In this document: piece by piece, positions 33,008 to 41,250 of the stretch
Layout: each line of letters starts with the position of its first letter
Numbering within the stretch: the first letter of the stretch is position 1
Assembly (NCBI GenBank): GCA_963705515.1
Contig: CAVPJV010000004.1
Coordinates: 1 to 64,000 of the forward strand
Direction of reading: 5' to 3'
DNA: 64,000 bases
Source: Gaiellasilicea sp963705515
Lineage (GTDB): Bacteria; Actinomycetota; Thermoleophilia; Gaiellales; Gaiellaceae
Program-made: the position numbers and the translations under genes
Notes under the pieces: model-generated
Told to the model about the DNA's origin: nothing
The model's database searches: none
Seen by the model: the letters and a program-made list of their open reading frames with translations, nothing else

Positions 33008-35054
33008 CTCGTATCCGGAGCGGCGCTCGCCCTCGGGCCGGTTCCTGCCGCCCGATCCGAAGGCCGCCGAGCCGTACCGCTTCACGCCGCAGCTGGCGCT
33101 GCGTGTCGGCGTGCTCGCCGGGCTCGCGCTGCTGATCTTCGCGATCCTCTTCCTCCGGCTCTGGGCGCTGCAGGTGCTCTCGGGCGACCGGTACGTGAAC
33201 GCGGCCCAGAACAACCAGCTGCGGACGATCCGGGTCGAGGCGCAGCGCGGCTCCATCATCGACCGGTCGGGCCGCACGATCGTCTCGAACGTCCCGGGCA
33301 CGGCGGTGCGGATCTGGACGGCCGACCTGCCCGAGGAGGGGCGCTATGCGATGTTCAAGCGGCTCTCGAAGATCCTCCGCGTGCCGCTGCCGAGGCTGAC
33401 GAAGGCGCTCGAGGAGAACAAGGGCGATCCGCTGACGCCGATCCTGGTCAAGACGGCGGTGCACGAGGACCAGGTCGCGACGCTGCTCGAGCACCGGGCG
33501 GACTTCCCGGGCGTCGAGGTGACGAGCACCTACCTGCGCGACTACGAGCACAAGGCAATGGCGGCGCAGCTCCTCGGCTACGTCGGCGAGGTCTCGCCCG
33601 AGGAGCTGAAGCAGCTCGAGAAGTCGAAGGACCGCGACATCCGCGGCGGCGAGAAGATCGGCAAGACAGGGGTCGAGGCGGCCTACGACCGCTGGCTGCG
33701 CGGGACGCCCGGGATGGACCAGCTCCGCGTCGACTCGCTCGGCCAGCCGCTCGGGCGCTTCGAGCCGCGCCGGCCGGCGCAGTCGGGCTACGACGTCCGC
33801 CTGACGCTCGACGTCGGCCTGCAGCGTGCCGCCGAGCGCGCGCTCCGCGACGGGATCGAGCTCGCCTACCAGGACGACCACTTCAACGCGAACGGCGGCG
33901 CGATCGTGGCGCTCGACCCGCGCGACGGCGCCGTGCTGGCGATGGCGTCGAACCCGACCTACAAGCCGTCCGTCTACGTCGGCCGCGCAGACCCGAAGAA
34001 GCTCGAGCCGCTCGTCGTCGAGAAGGTGGCGAAGGAGTGGAACTACCCCGGCATCAACCGCGCGATCGCCGGCGTCTACCCGCCCGGATCGACCTTCAAG
34101 CCGCTGACGGCGCTCGCCGCGATCTCGGACGGCCTGCTCTCGCCGTACGAGTACATCCAGTGCACGCCGTCGGCGAAGTTCGGGCTCGACGAATTCCAGT
34201 TCAGGAACTGGAACCCGTACACGAACATGCCGATGACGCTCGCGACGGCGCTCTCGCAGTCCTGCGACACCTACTTCTACGACGTCGGCAACCGCTACTT
34301 CGAGCGCGGCGAGCGGGAGCGGCCGTACTGGACGAAGATGCAGGCCTGGGCGAAGAAGTTCGGCTTCGGCCAGGCGGCGGGGCTCGACATCGGCGGCGAG
34401 GCGTCCGGGCTCCTGCCCACGCCGGCGTGGCGCAAGGCCGTCGGGCGGACCGCCTGGGACAAGGCCTGGAACCCGGGCGACCTGATCCAGATGGCGATCG
34501 GACAGAAGGACATCAACGTGACGCCGCTGCAGATGGCGCGCTTCTATGCCGCGCTCGCCAACGGCGGCAAGCTCGTCACGCCGCACCTCGTGCAGGCGGC
34601 CGAGCGGCCGGCGGCGGAGGGCGAGCCGACGGTGCCGGTGCTGACCTTCCCGGCGGCGCCGCCGAAGGAGATCGGTGTCGACCCGACCGCGCTCGCGGTC
34701 GTGCGAGACGGCCTCTACGAGGCGACGCACGACGCGAACGGGACCTCCTCGGGCGTCTTCGGCAGCTTCCCGGTCCCGATCGCCGGCAAGACAGGCACGG
34801 CGGAGAAGGTCGTCAACCTGCCCGGCTACCCCATCGGCCACCTCGAGGACCAGGCCTGGTGGTGCGGCTGGGGCCCGTTCGACGGCAACGACTACACCAC
34901 CTCCAGCGGTGCGAAGCGGACGCCGATCGTCGTCTGCGCGGTGATCGAGAACGGCGGCCACGGCGGCACGGTGGCGGCACCGGCGGCGCTGAAGGTCTTC
35001 GAGTACTGGTTCCGCGAGCACGCCGGCGTCCAGGGGGTCGTGGCGAGTGATTGA
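33000..35054 (+). CDS. mrdA: Penicillin-binding protein 2 (class B transpeptidase)
   Basis: 684 residues from TTG 33000. A single TM anchor (about 36-60), the PBP dimerisation domain starting RGSIIDRSGRTIVSN, and the transpeptidase domain: SxxK (STFK, Ser about 364), SCD in the SxN position (SQSCDTYFYDVG, as in many PBP2s) and KTG (AGKTGTAEK, about 597). It cross-links peptidoglycan during elongation. The TTG start is supported by the overlap with mreD and by the short basic cytosolic tail it gives. Confidence 0.95.
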   Translation: MASSYPERRSPSGRFLPPDPKAAEPYRFTPQLALRVGVLAGLALLIFAILFLRLWALQVLSGDRYVNAAQNNQLRTIRVEAQRGSIIDRSGRTIVSNVPGTAVRIWTADLPEEGRYAMFKRLSKILRVPLPRLTKALEENKGDPLTPILVKTAVHEDQVATLLEHRADFPGVEVTSTYLRDYEHKAMAAQLLGYVGEVSPEELKQLEKSKDRDIRGGEKIGKTGVEAAYDRWLRGTPGMDQLRVDSLGQPLGRFEPRRPAQSGYDVRLTLDVGLQRAAERALRDGIELAYQDDHFNANGGAIVALDPRDGAVLAMASNPTYKPSVYVGRADPKKLEPLVVEKVAKEWNYPGINRAIAGVYPPGSTFKPLTALAAISDGLLSPYEYIQCTPSAKFGLDEFQFRNWNPYTNMPMTLATALSQSCDTYFYDVGNRYFERGERERPYWTKMQAWAKKFGFGQAAGLDIGGEASGLLPTPAWRKAVGRTAWDKAWNPGDLIQMAIGQKDINVTPLQMARFYAALANGGKLVTPHLVQAAERPAAEGEPTVPVLTFPAAPPKEIGVDPTALAVVRDGLYEATHDANGTSSGVFGSFPVPIAGKTGTAEKVVNLPGYPIGHLEDQAWWCGWGPFDGNDYTTSSGAKRTPIVVCAVIENGGHGGTVAAPAALKVFEYWFREHAGVQGVVASD

Positions 35055-36225
35055 GTACGCCTCCCGCTCCCGTCCGGCGGCGCGCGAGCACGTCGACGTC
35101 GTCGGCTTCCTCCGCCGGCTCGACTGGATCCTCCTGTTCGCGGTCGGCGCGGTCGTCGCCTACGGGCTCTGGGCCGTGGCCGGGATCACCCGCTTCGACG
35201 TCGAGGGCGACCAGAACTACTACGTCGTCCGGCAGGCGATCGCGGCCGGCCTCGGCTTCGCCGGCTTCCTCGTCGTGCTGCTGATCGACCCCGACCGCTA
35301 CCGCCGCGCGCAGAAGACGATCTACGCGGTCACGCTCGCCGGGATGCTGCTCGTCTTCCCGCTCGCCGATGCGACGCGCGGCTCGAAGCGGTGGATCGAG
35401 ATCGGCCCCTTCCAGTTCCAGCCGTCCGAGTTCGGGAAGCTCCTCTTCGTGCTCGCGCTGGCCGGCTTCCTCGCCGACCGCGCACGGCGCCTGCACGACC
35501 CGCGGGTGGTGCTGCAGGCGATCGGGCTGGCGGCGATCCCGATCGCGCTCGTCTTCAAGCAGCCCGACCTCGGCACGGCGCTCGTCTTCGGGGCGGCGCT
35601 CATCGCCTGCCTGTTCATCGCCGGGATCCGCTGGAGCCACCTCGCGCTGCTCGTCGGCATCGTCGCTCTGCTCGCATCGAGCGTCGTCTGGTTCCTGCCC
35701 GCGGCCGGCGTCGAGGTGCTCGAGCCGTACCAGGCCGCCCGGCTCAACTTCACCAACCTCGAGGAGGACCCCGGCGGCGCCGCCTACAACCAGACGCAGT
35801 CGATCACGGCGGTCGGGTCGGGCGGGCTCGACGGGCGCGGCGTCCAGGGAGCGACGCAGACGCGGCTCGACTATCTCCCCGAGCACCACACCGACTTCGT
35901 CTTCGCCGCGCTCGCCGAGCAGCGCGGCTTCTTCGGCGCGGCGCTCCTGCTCGGCCTCTACCTGCTGATCGTCTGGCGCGGCCTCCGGGTGATCACGGTC
36001 GCACGCGACGCGTTCTGCGCGATCGTCGCCGGCGGGATCGTGATCGCCTTCCTCTTCCAGGTCTTCGTCAACGTCGGGATGACGATGGGGATCGCGCCCG
36101 TGACGGGAATCCCGCTGCCCTTCGTCACCGTCGGCGGCTCGTCGATGGTGGTGAACATTGTCGCGATCGGCATCCTGCAGGCGATTTACGCGCGCGGCCA
36201 CCTGGGCCGCAGGCGGGCGCGCTGA
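35047..36225 (+). CDS. rodA: RodA, SEDS-family peptidoglycan glycosyltransferase
   Basis: 392 residues, about ten TM helices. SEDS signature segments: RGSKRWIEIGPFQFQPSEFGK, FKQPDLGTALVFG, the long periplasmic loop with QTQSITAVGSGG and DYLPEHHTDFVFA, and GIPLPFVTVGGSSMVVN. It polymerises glycan strands with PBP2. GTG start inside the PBP2 end; the TGA overlaps the next ATG. Confidence 0.95.
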   Translation: MIEYASRSRPAAREHVDVVGFLRRLDWILLFAVGAVVAYGLWAVAGITRFDVEGDQNYYVVRQAIAAGLGFAGFLVVLLIDPDRYRRAQKTIYAVTLAGMLLVFPLADATRGSKRWIEIGPFQFQPSEFGKLLFVLALAGFLADRARRLHDPRVVLQAIGLAAIPIALVFKQPDLGTALVFGAALIACLFIAGIRWSHLALLVGIVALLASSVVWFLPAAGVEVLEPYQAARLNFTNLEEDPGGAAYNQTQSITAVGSGGLDGRGVQGATQTRLDYLPEHHTDFVFAALAEQRGFFGAALLLGLYLLIVWRGLRVITVARDAFCAIVAGGIVIAFLFQVFVNVGMTMGIAPVTGIPLPFVTVGGSSMVVNIVAIGILQAIYARGHLGRRRAR

Positions 36226-37010
36226 TGGCGAAGAGCCTGAGCCCGATGGCGGTCTGGGGGCTCGCCCGCGAGCTCAGGTTCGCGGCGCAGGAGACGCGGC
36301 CGCTGCTGGTGAGCGGCCCGCTCGCGGAGCAGCTCGCAAAGGAGCTCTCGCGCGGCGCGGAGCCCGGCGCCGTCCGCGTCGGCGGCCGCGTCGAGGGCGC
36401 TGCCGGCCTGATCCGCCTCCTCGCCGGCGCGCCCACGGAGGAGGACGAGCGGGAGCTCCGGGCCGCAAAGCGCGCCAAGGTGCCCGCCGTCGTCGTCCAG
36501 ACCGGCACGGAGGACTTCGAGACCCCGTACGTGCCCGCGACTGACGTTGTCAAGTGCCGCCCCGGCGAGGGCTTCCCGGTCGACGAGATCGCCGCCGCCC
36601 TAACGGCGCGGCTCGGCGAGGCGGGAACCGGCCTGACGGCGCGCGTGCCGGTGCTCCGCGAGCCGCTCTGCCGGGACCTGATCGAGTCGTTCTCGCGCCG
36701 GAACGGGATCCTGGGGGTTGCGATCTTCGTCCCCGGCGCCGACTTCCCCGTCCTGACCCTGAACCAGATCAGGCTCGTGCTGCGGCTCGCCGCCGCGCAC
36801 GGCGTCGAGATCGACCAGAAGCGGGTGCCGGAGGTGCTTGCGACCGTCGCGGCAGGATTCGGCTTTCGCGCGTTCGCGCGCCAGCTGCTCGGGGCGATCC
36901 CGTTCGGCGGCTGGGTGGTCAAGGGCGGTGTCGCCTATGCGGGCACGCGTGCGCTCGGCGAGGCCTCCTGGCGCTACTTCCAGTCGGTCTCAGAGCCGAC
37001 ATCCGTCTGA
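36225..37010 (+). CDS. DUF697-like protein attached to the mre operon
   Basis: 261 residues starting at an ATGA-type overlap with rodA. The N-terminal half has VRVGGRVEGAAGLIRLLAG and AKVPAVVVQTG, a nucleotide-binding-like alpha/beta region. The C-terminal half (LTLNQIRLVLRLAAAHGVEID...GFGFRAFARQLLGAIPFGGWVVKGGVAYAGTRALGE) matches the DUF697 helical domain that elsewhere accompanies small GTPases. No P-loop is seen. Operon position suggests a role in envelope growth, but this is inference. Confidence 0.7.
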   Translation: MAKSLSPMAVWGLARELRFAAQETRPLLVSGPLAEQLAKELSRGAEPGAVRVGGRVEGAAGLIRLLAGAPTEEDERELRAAKRAKVPAVVVQTGTEDFETPYVPATDVVKCRPGEGFPVDEIAAALTARLGEAGTGLTARVPVLREPLCRDLIESFSRRNGILGVAIFVPGADFPVLTLNQIRLVLRLAAAHGVEIDQKRVPEVLATVAAGFGFRAFARQLLGAIPFGGWVVKGGVAYAGTRALGEASWRYFQSVSEPTSV

Positions 37011-37014
37011 CGGT

Positions 37015-37033
37015 GCGGCCGCGAAGCGGCCGC
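37015..37033 (+). terminator. Hairpin after the mre operon
   Basis: GCGGCCGC-GAA-GCGGCCGC, 4 bases after the last stop codon. No T-tract. Confidence 0.5.
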
Positions 37034-37050
37034 CTTCAGGGGGTTTGCGC

Positions 37051-37082
37051 GACGCGGAATCCGCTCTCGCGGATTCCGCGTC
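37051..37082 (+). terminator. Long hairpin closing the mre operon
   Basis: A perfect 14-base-pair stem, GACGCGGAATCCGC with its complement, around TCTC. No T-tract; together with the preceding hairpin it likely ends or stabilises the mre transcript. Confidence 0.6.
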
Positions 37083-37122
37083 CTGCGCCGGCTAGGTCAG
37101 CTCCTCCGTCCGGTCCGGGTCC

Positions 37123-37128
37123 TATGGT
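37123..37128 (+). promoter_or_regulatory. -10-like element of the 37155 small gene
   Basis: TATGGT, about 26 bases before the ATG, leaving room for the GGGAGGGAGG ribosome site. Confidence 0.35.
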
Positions 37129-37154
37129 TCCGGAAACGACGGGAGGGAGGCGAG

Positions 37155-37349
37155 ATGGTCGGTTCCGAGCACGCGGAAGAGCTGCTTCAGATCGAAGAAG
37201 CAGACGCTTGGTTCGAGTACCTGGAGGCCACGCGAGCGCAGAACGAGACGCGCTACGCCGAGCTCGAGCCCTGGGCCTGGGCCCGCCTCTCCCAGCGGCT
37301 GCGTGCCGTCCGCGCGCGCCGGGCGCGGCTTCGCCCGGCCGCGGCCTAG
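37155..37349 (+). CDS. Small helical protein
   Basis: 64 residues, preceded by a very strong ribosome site (GGGAGGGAGG). Acidic helical N-terminus (EHAEELLQIEEADAWFEYLEATRAQNETRYAELEPWAW) and a basic Arg-rich C-terminus. Small, soluble and charge-split; no family recognised. The strong Shine-Dalgarno and independent promoter-like element argue it is real. Confidence 0.6.
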   Translation: MVGSEHAEELLQIEEADAWFEYLEATRAQNETRYAELEPWAWARLSQRLRAVRARRARLRPAAA

Positions 37350-37372
37350 GCGCCGGGCAGCACCCCGCATGA

Positions 37373-37397
37373 GCCTGCTGATACCCTCTCAGCAGGC
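37373..37397. promoter_or_regulatory. Palindrome in the rne upstream region
   Basis: GCCTGCTGA and TCAGCAGGC flank a 7-base TACCCTC loop whose TACCCT could be a -10. It is either an operator over the rne promoter or a 5' UTR stem. Confidence 0.45.
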
Positions 37398-37486
37398 CAT
37401 GCCTACCGCTTTCACACCCAATCGCAGCGCGCGACCGGCCGCTTCCGCGGCCGTGTCTTTGCGCGCGCTCACTCTAGGAGAAGCAT

Positions 37487-40270
37487 TTGTCCCCGTGGTT
37501 TCGCAGGAAGAAGAAGCAAGAATCGACCGAGCAGCCGGCGACCGTCGTCGCCCCGCCCGCTCCACAGCCGACACAGGCTGAGCAGACCTCCGCAACGGCT
37601 CCGGCCGATGCGACAACCGATCCGAGGAAGCGCCGTCGCGGCAATCGCGGTGGACGCGGGCGCAAGAAGCCAGGCGCCGCCGCCACCGCCGAGACGTCGG
37701 CGGAGATGTCCGAAAAGCCCGAGCAGAAGCCCGCGCAGCAGCGTCGCGAGCGCAAGCCCGCCGCCGAGCGGAGCCAGCGCCAGGAGCGCCGCGCCAACCA
37801 GCAGGGCAACCGCCGCCGCGTCCCCCAGAAGCGTGCGCCGCTGCCGAAGGCCAAACGCGAGCTTCTGATCTCCGTCGACGTCGGCGAGCAGCGCGTCGCC
37901 ATCGTCGAGGACGACCGCGTCGCCGAGGTCTACCTCGAGCGACCCGAGCGCCGCTCGATCGCCGGCAACATCTACCTCGGCACCGTCGACAACGTCCTGC
38001 CCGGGATGGAGGCGGCGTTCGTCGAGATCGGCCTCGAGAAGAACGGCTTCCTCTACGTCGACGAGATCGTCGTGCCCGAGCTCGAGGGCAAGCGGCACGG
38101 CAAGAAGATCACCGACCTGATCGCCCGCGGCCAGCAGATCCTCGTCCAGGCGGTCAAGGACCCGATGAAGACCAAGGGCGCGCGGCTGACGACCGAGATC
38201 TCGCTCCCCGGGCGGTTCCTCGTCTTCGTCCCGCAGGGCGAGGGCCTCGGCGTCTCGCGCCGCCTCGACGACACCGAGCGCACGCGCCTGAAGGACATCA
38301 TCAAGAAGCTCGACGTCAAGGAGGGCGGCGTCATCGTCCGCACCGCCGCCGAGGGCGCGTCGGCCGAGGACATCGAGCGCGACCTCGTCTTCCTGCAGCG
38401 GCTCTGGAAGACGGTGCAGGCGCGCGCGAAGACCGCGAAGGCGCCGTCGCTCGTCTACCAGGAGGCCGAGCTGCCGCTGCGGATCGTCCGCGACCTCTTC
38501 GCCGGCGACTTCGAGAGCGCCCAGATCGACCACGAGCGCACGTACAAGCGGATCGTCGGCTACCTGAAGAAGACCTCACCGCACATGCTCGAGCGCGTGC
38601 ACCGCTACAAGGAGAAGACGCCGCTCTTCGAGGGCACGGGAGTCGACGCCGAGATCCGCTCGACCCTGAACCGGCGCGTCGACCTCCCATCCGGCGGCTA
38701 CCTGATCTTCGACTACGCCGAGGCGTTCACCGTCGTCGACGTCAACACGGGCCGCTTCGTCGGCTCCCGCTCGAAGAACTCGACCGGCCGGCTCGAGGAC
38801 ACGATCACGAAGAACAACCTCGAGGCGGTCAAGGAGGTCGTGCGCCAGCTGCGGCTGCGCGACATCGGCGGGATCATCGTCATCGACTTCATCGACATGG
38901 CGAACCCGAAGAACCGGGCCACCGTCGAGGAGGCGCTCCGCACCGAGCTCGAGCGCGACCGGACGAAGACCTACGTCGTCGAGATCTCCCCGCTCGGCCT
39001 GGTCGAGATGACGCGCCAGAACGTCACCGACGGACCGCGCGAGATCCTGACCAAGAAGTGCCCGACCTGCGCCGGAGACGGCATCGTCGTCTCGGAGGCG
39101 TCGGCTGCGCTCGAGGTGGAGCGGCGCCTGCGCACGCTCGCCTCCGGCTCTCGCGCCCAGGCGTTCCAGATCGAGGTCAACCCGAAGACGATGTCGCTCC
39201 TGCTCGGCAAGGGCGGCTCGCGGCTGGCCGAGATCGAGGAGGCCTCGAAGAAGCGCTTCTTCCTCGCACCGAAGGAAGGCGTCCACGCCGACCACGCGGC
39301 CGTGCTGGCGGAGGGCAAGCTCGTCGACCTGCAGCCGCCGGCGCCGATCGCCGAGGGCACCGAGGTCGACCTGAAGCTCGTCGAGCTCGACAAGCACGAC
39401 GCCGGCTCCGCGGTGGGCAAGCTCGACGGCATCGACGTCGTCGTCGGCGGCGCTGCAAAGCTCGTCGGCAAGAAGGCGAAGGTGCGCGTCGAGCGCGTGC
39501 TCGACGGCGTCGCCTACGCGACCGCGCTGAACGGCGTCGAGGCGCCGGCCGAGCCGATCACGTTCGAGAGCGAGGCCGAGAAGCCGACGCGTGCGCCGAG
39601 CCGCGCCAAGAAGACGTCGGAGACGGAGGAGGCCGAGGCCGAAGCCGACGCCGCGTCCGAGGCGACGGATGCGGAGGCCGAGGAGGAGCCGGAGACCGGC
39701 GCAGCCGAGCCCGGGCCCGAGGACGAGGCGGAGGAGGCGACCGAGGCCGTGGCCGGGGGCGCCGAAGCCGCTCCGGCGAAGAAGAAGACGCGCCGCGGCT
39801 CCCGCGGCGGCCGCAACCGGAAGAAGAAGCCCGCCGTGGCGACCGACGGCTCCGAGCCTGCAGAGGCGCCCGAGAAGGAGGCCGCCGCCGAGGAGGCTTC
39901 CGCCGCTGCGACGCCGCGCATCCACGTGCCCGACTCCGAGCTCGGTGACGAGCCGAAGCCGAAGCCGGCCCGGAAGCGGACGCCGAAGGCGAAGCCGAGC
40001 GCCGAGGAGGGCGACGACGAGCCCGCCGAGGCGGTCGCCGAGGAGACGGACGGCGCCGAGGCGACGCCGGCGAAGAAGAAGACGCGCCGCGGCTCGCGGG
40101 GCGGCCGCAACCGGAAGAAGCCGGCCGCCGCGGCAACGGCGGCCGAGAACGGCGCCGCGCCGGCTGCCCAGACGCCGGAGCAGCAGGCCGAGGCCTCGAC
40201 GAACGGCGGCGATCCGGCGGCGGACGACTACGTGCCGATGTCGGAATGGCTCGACGACCTGGACGCCTAG
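37487..40270 (+). CDS. rne: Ribonuclease E/G family protein
   Basis: 927 residues from TTG 37487, supported by TAGGAGA 6-8 bases upstream. A disordered Arg/Lys-rich N-terminus precedes the S1-type domain (ELLISVDVGEQRVAIVEDDRVAEVYLE...GMEAAFVEIGLEKNGFLYV). The catalytic DNase I-like domain has the metal-binding Asp residues in VDVNTGRF and IDFIDM, and the Zn-link CPTC at about 524. The last 350 residues are Ala/Glu-rich and disordered, with the basic box KKKTRRGSRGGRNRKK twice. It is the central endonuclease for mRNA decay and rRNA processing, probably the scaffold of a degradosome. Confidence 0.94.
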   Translation: MSPWFRRKKKQESTEQPATVVAPPAPQPTQAEQTSATAPADATTDPRKRRRGNRGGRGRKKPGAAATAETSAEMSEKPEQKPAQQRRERKPAAERSQRQERRANQQGNRRRVPQKRAPLPKAKRELLISVDVGEQRVAIVEDDRVAEVYLERPERRSIAGNIYLGTVDNVLPGMEAAFVEIGLEKNGFLYVDEIVVPELEGKRHGKKITDLIARGQQILVQAVKDPMKTKGARLTTEISLPGRFLVFVPQGEGLGVSRRLDDTERTRLKDIIKKLDVKEGGVIVRTAAEGASAEDIERDLVFLQRLWKTVQARAKTAKAPSLVYQEAELPLRIVRDLFAGDFESAQIDHERTYKRIVGYLKKTSPHMLERVHRYKEKTPLFEGTGVDAEIRSTLNRRVDLPSGGYLIFDYAEAFTVVDVNTGRFVGSRSKNSTGRLEDTITKNNLEAVKEVVRQLRLRDIGGIIVIDFIDMANPKNRATVEEALRTELERDRTKTYVVEISPLGLVEMTRQNVTDGPREILTKKCPTCAGDGIVVSEASAALEVERRLRTLASGSRAQAFQIEVNPKTMSLLLGKGGSRLAEIEEASKKRFFLAPKEGVHADHAAVLAEGKLVDLQPPAPIAEGTEVDLKLVELDKHDAGSAVGKLDGIDVVVGGAAKLVGKKAKVRVERVLDGVAYATALNGVEAPAEPITFESEAEKPTRAPSRAKKTSETEEAEAEADAASEATDAEAEEEPETGAAEPGPEDEAEEATEAVAGGAEAAPAKKKTRRGSRGGRNRKKKPAVATDGSEPAEAPEKEAAAEEASAAATPRIHVPDSELGDEPKPKPARKRTPKAKPSAEEGDDEPAEAVAEETDGAEATPAKKKTRRGSRGGRNRKKPAAAATAAENGAAPAAQTPEQQAEASTNGGDPAADDYVPMSEWLDDLDA

Positions 40271-40274
40271 TCGC

Positions 40275-40280
40275 TACACT
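40275..40280 (+). promoter_or_regulatory. -10 element of rplU
   Basis: TACACT. A start 6-8 bases later places the 40290-40311 hairpin at the very 5' end of the rplU-rpmA message. Confidence 0.45.
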
Positions 40281-40289
40281 TCTCGGGCT

Positions 40290-40311
40290 CGCGGGTCCTG
40301 CCCGCGTTTTT
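40290..40311 (+). terminator. rne terminator / L21 leader hairpin
   Basis: CGCGGG-TCCTG-CCCGCG followed by TTTTT, ending 8 bases before the rplU ATG. It is the only canonical hairpin-plus-T-run in the window. It can end rne transcription and, if rplU starts at 40287, could act as an attenuator. Confidence 0.65.
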
Positions 40312-40319
40312 CTGCGCTT

Positions 40320-40895
40320 ATGAGTACCTACGCGATCATCTCAGTCGGCGGCAAGCAGTACCGCGTCCGTGAGGGCGAGACGCTCCTCGTCGACCGGCTC
40401 AAGCACGGCGCCGGCAACTCCTTCCAGCCGAAGGTGCTGCTGATCGGCGGCGACGGCAACACCGATCTCTCGCCGAGCGCGACGGTGACTGCGAGCGTGG
40501 TCGCCGACGTCAAGGGCGACAAGATCCGGATCGGCAAGTACCGGCCGAAGAACGGCTACAAGAAGCACACCGGCTTCCGCGCCAGCCTCTCGGAGATCAA
40601 GATCGAGTCGATCGGCGGCGCCAAGAAGGCTGCCGCGAAGAAGACCGAGGCGGCACCTGCGGCGAAGGCCGAGAAGGCTCCGAAGGCCGAGGCTGCGGCA
40701 CCCGCTGCGGACGACCACGTCAAGGGGATGCCGTCCGGTTACGAGAGCCTGACCGTGGCGCAGATCAAGGAGCAGTCCGCCGGCTGGAACCGCCCGATGC
40801 TCGAGGCCGCGCTCGAGTACGAGCAGGCCCATGGCAAGCGCAAGGGCGCGATCGCCGCGATCGAGCACGCCCTCGCCGAGAAGGAGAGCGACTAA
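40320..40895 (+). CDS. rplU: 50S ribosomal protein L21 with C-terminal extension
   Basis: 191 residues against about 103 in E. coli. Residues 1-100 are L21 (YAIISVGGKQYRVREGETLLVDRL...KIRIGKYRPKNGYKKHTGFR). An Ala/Lys linker follows, then a folded-looking domain of about 55 residues (YESLTVAQIKEQSAGWNRPMLEAALEYEQAHGKRKGAIAAIEHAL) that resembles Rho-N/SAP-like helical domains. Its stop codon overlaps the first base of rpmA. Confidence 0.95.
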   Translation: MSTYAIISVGGKQYRVREGETLLVDRLKHGAGNSFQPKVLLIGGDGNTDLSPSATVTASVVADVKGDKIRIGKYRPKNGYKKHTGFRASLSEIKIESIGGAKKAAAKKTEAAPAAKAEKAPKAEAAAPAADDHVKGMPSGYESLTVAQIKEQSAGWNRPMLEAALEYEQAHGKRKGAIAAIEHALAEKESD

Positions 40896-41167
40896 TGGCT
40901 CACAAGAAAGGCCTCGGCTCCTCCCGGAACGGCCGCGACTCGAACGCGAAGCGCCTCGGCGTCAAGATCTTCGCCGGGCAGAAGGTGAAGGCCGGCATGA
41001 TCATCGTCCGCCAGCGCGGGACGCGGTTCCGCCCCGGCGCGGGCACCGGCATCGGCCGCGACGACACGATCTTCGCCAAGCGCGAGGGCACGGTCGAGTT
41101 CCGCACCTCCGGCGAGAAGCGCTTCATCTCGGTCGCCGAGACGGCCGAGACGACCGACGCCAAGTAA
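40895..41167 (+). CDS. rpmA: 50S ribosomal protein L27
   Basis: 90 residues. MAHKKGLGSSRNGRDSNAKRLG followed by VRQRGTRFRPG and GRDDTIFAK, all standard. It starts directly MAHKKG without the cleaved N-terminal extension of Firmicutes. Ordered rplU-rpmA-obgE. Confidence 0.97.
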   Translation: MAHKKGLGSSRNGRDSNAKRLGVKIFAGQKVKAGMIIVRQRGTRFRPGAGTGIGRDDTIFAKREGTVEFRTSGEKRFISVAETAETTDAK

Positions 41168-41176
41168 CAGACTGTT
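41160..41176 (+). repeat. 17-base direct repeat, copy 1
   Basis: CCAAGTAACAGACTGTT spanning the rpmA stop codon. The same 17 bases recur at 41220-41236, exactly 60 bases downstream. Confidence 0.85.
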
Positions 41177-41219
41177 GCAAGGTCGAAGGCCGCCGCTTCG
41201 GCGCGCGCGCCCGCACCTT

Positions 41220-41239
41220 CCAAGTAACAGACTGTTACT
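41220..41239 (+). repeat. 17-base direct repeat copy 2, with complete palindrome
   Basis: Copy 2 of CCAAGTAACAGACTGTT (41220-41236) extends into a perfect palindrome AGTAACAG-A-CTGTTACT (41223-41239), lying just upstream of the obgE -10. Could be an operator; copy 1 lacks the last three palindrome bases. Confidence 0.8.
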
Positions 41240-41244
41240 AAGCT
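41239..41244 (+). promoter_or_regulatory. -10 element, leaderless start of obgE
   Basis: TAAGCT, 6 bases before GTG 41251. Confidence 0.5.
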
Positions 41245-41250
41245 AGCTCG

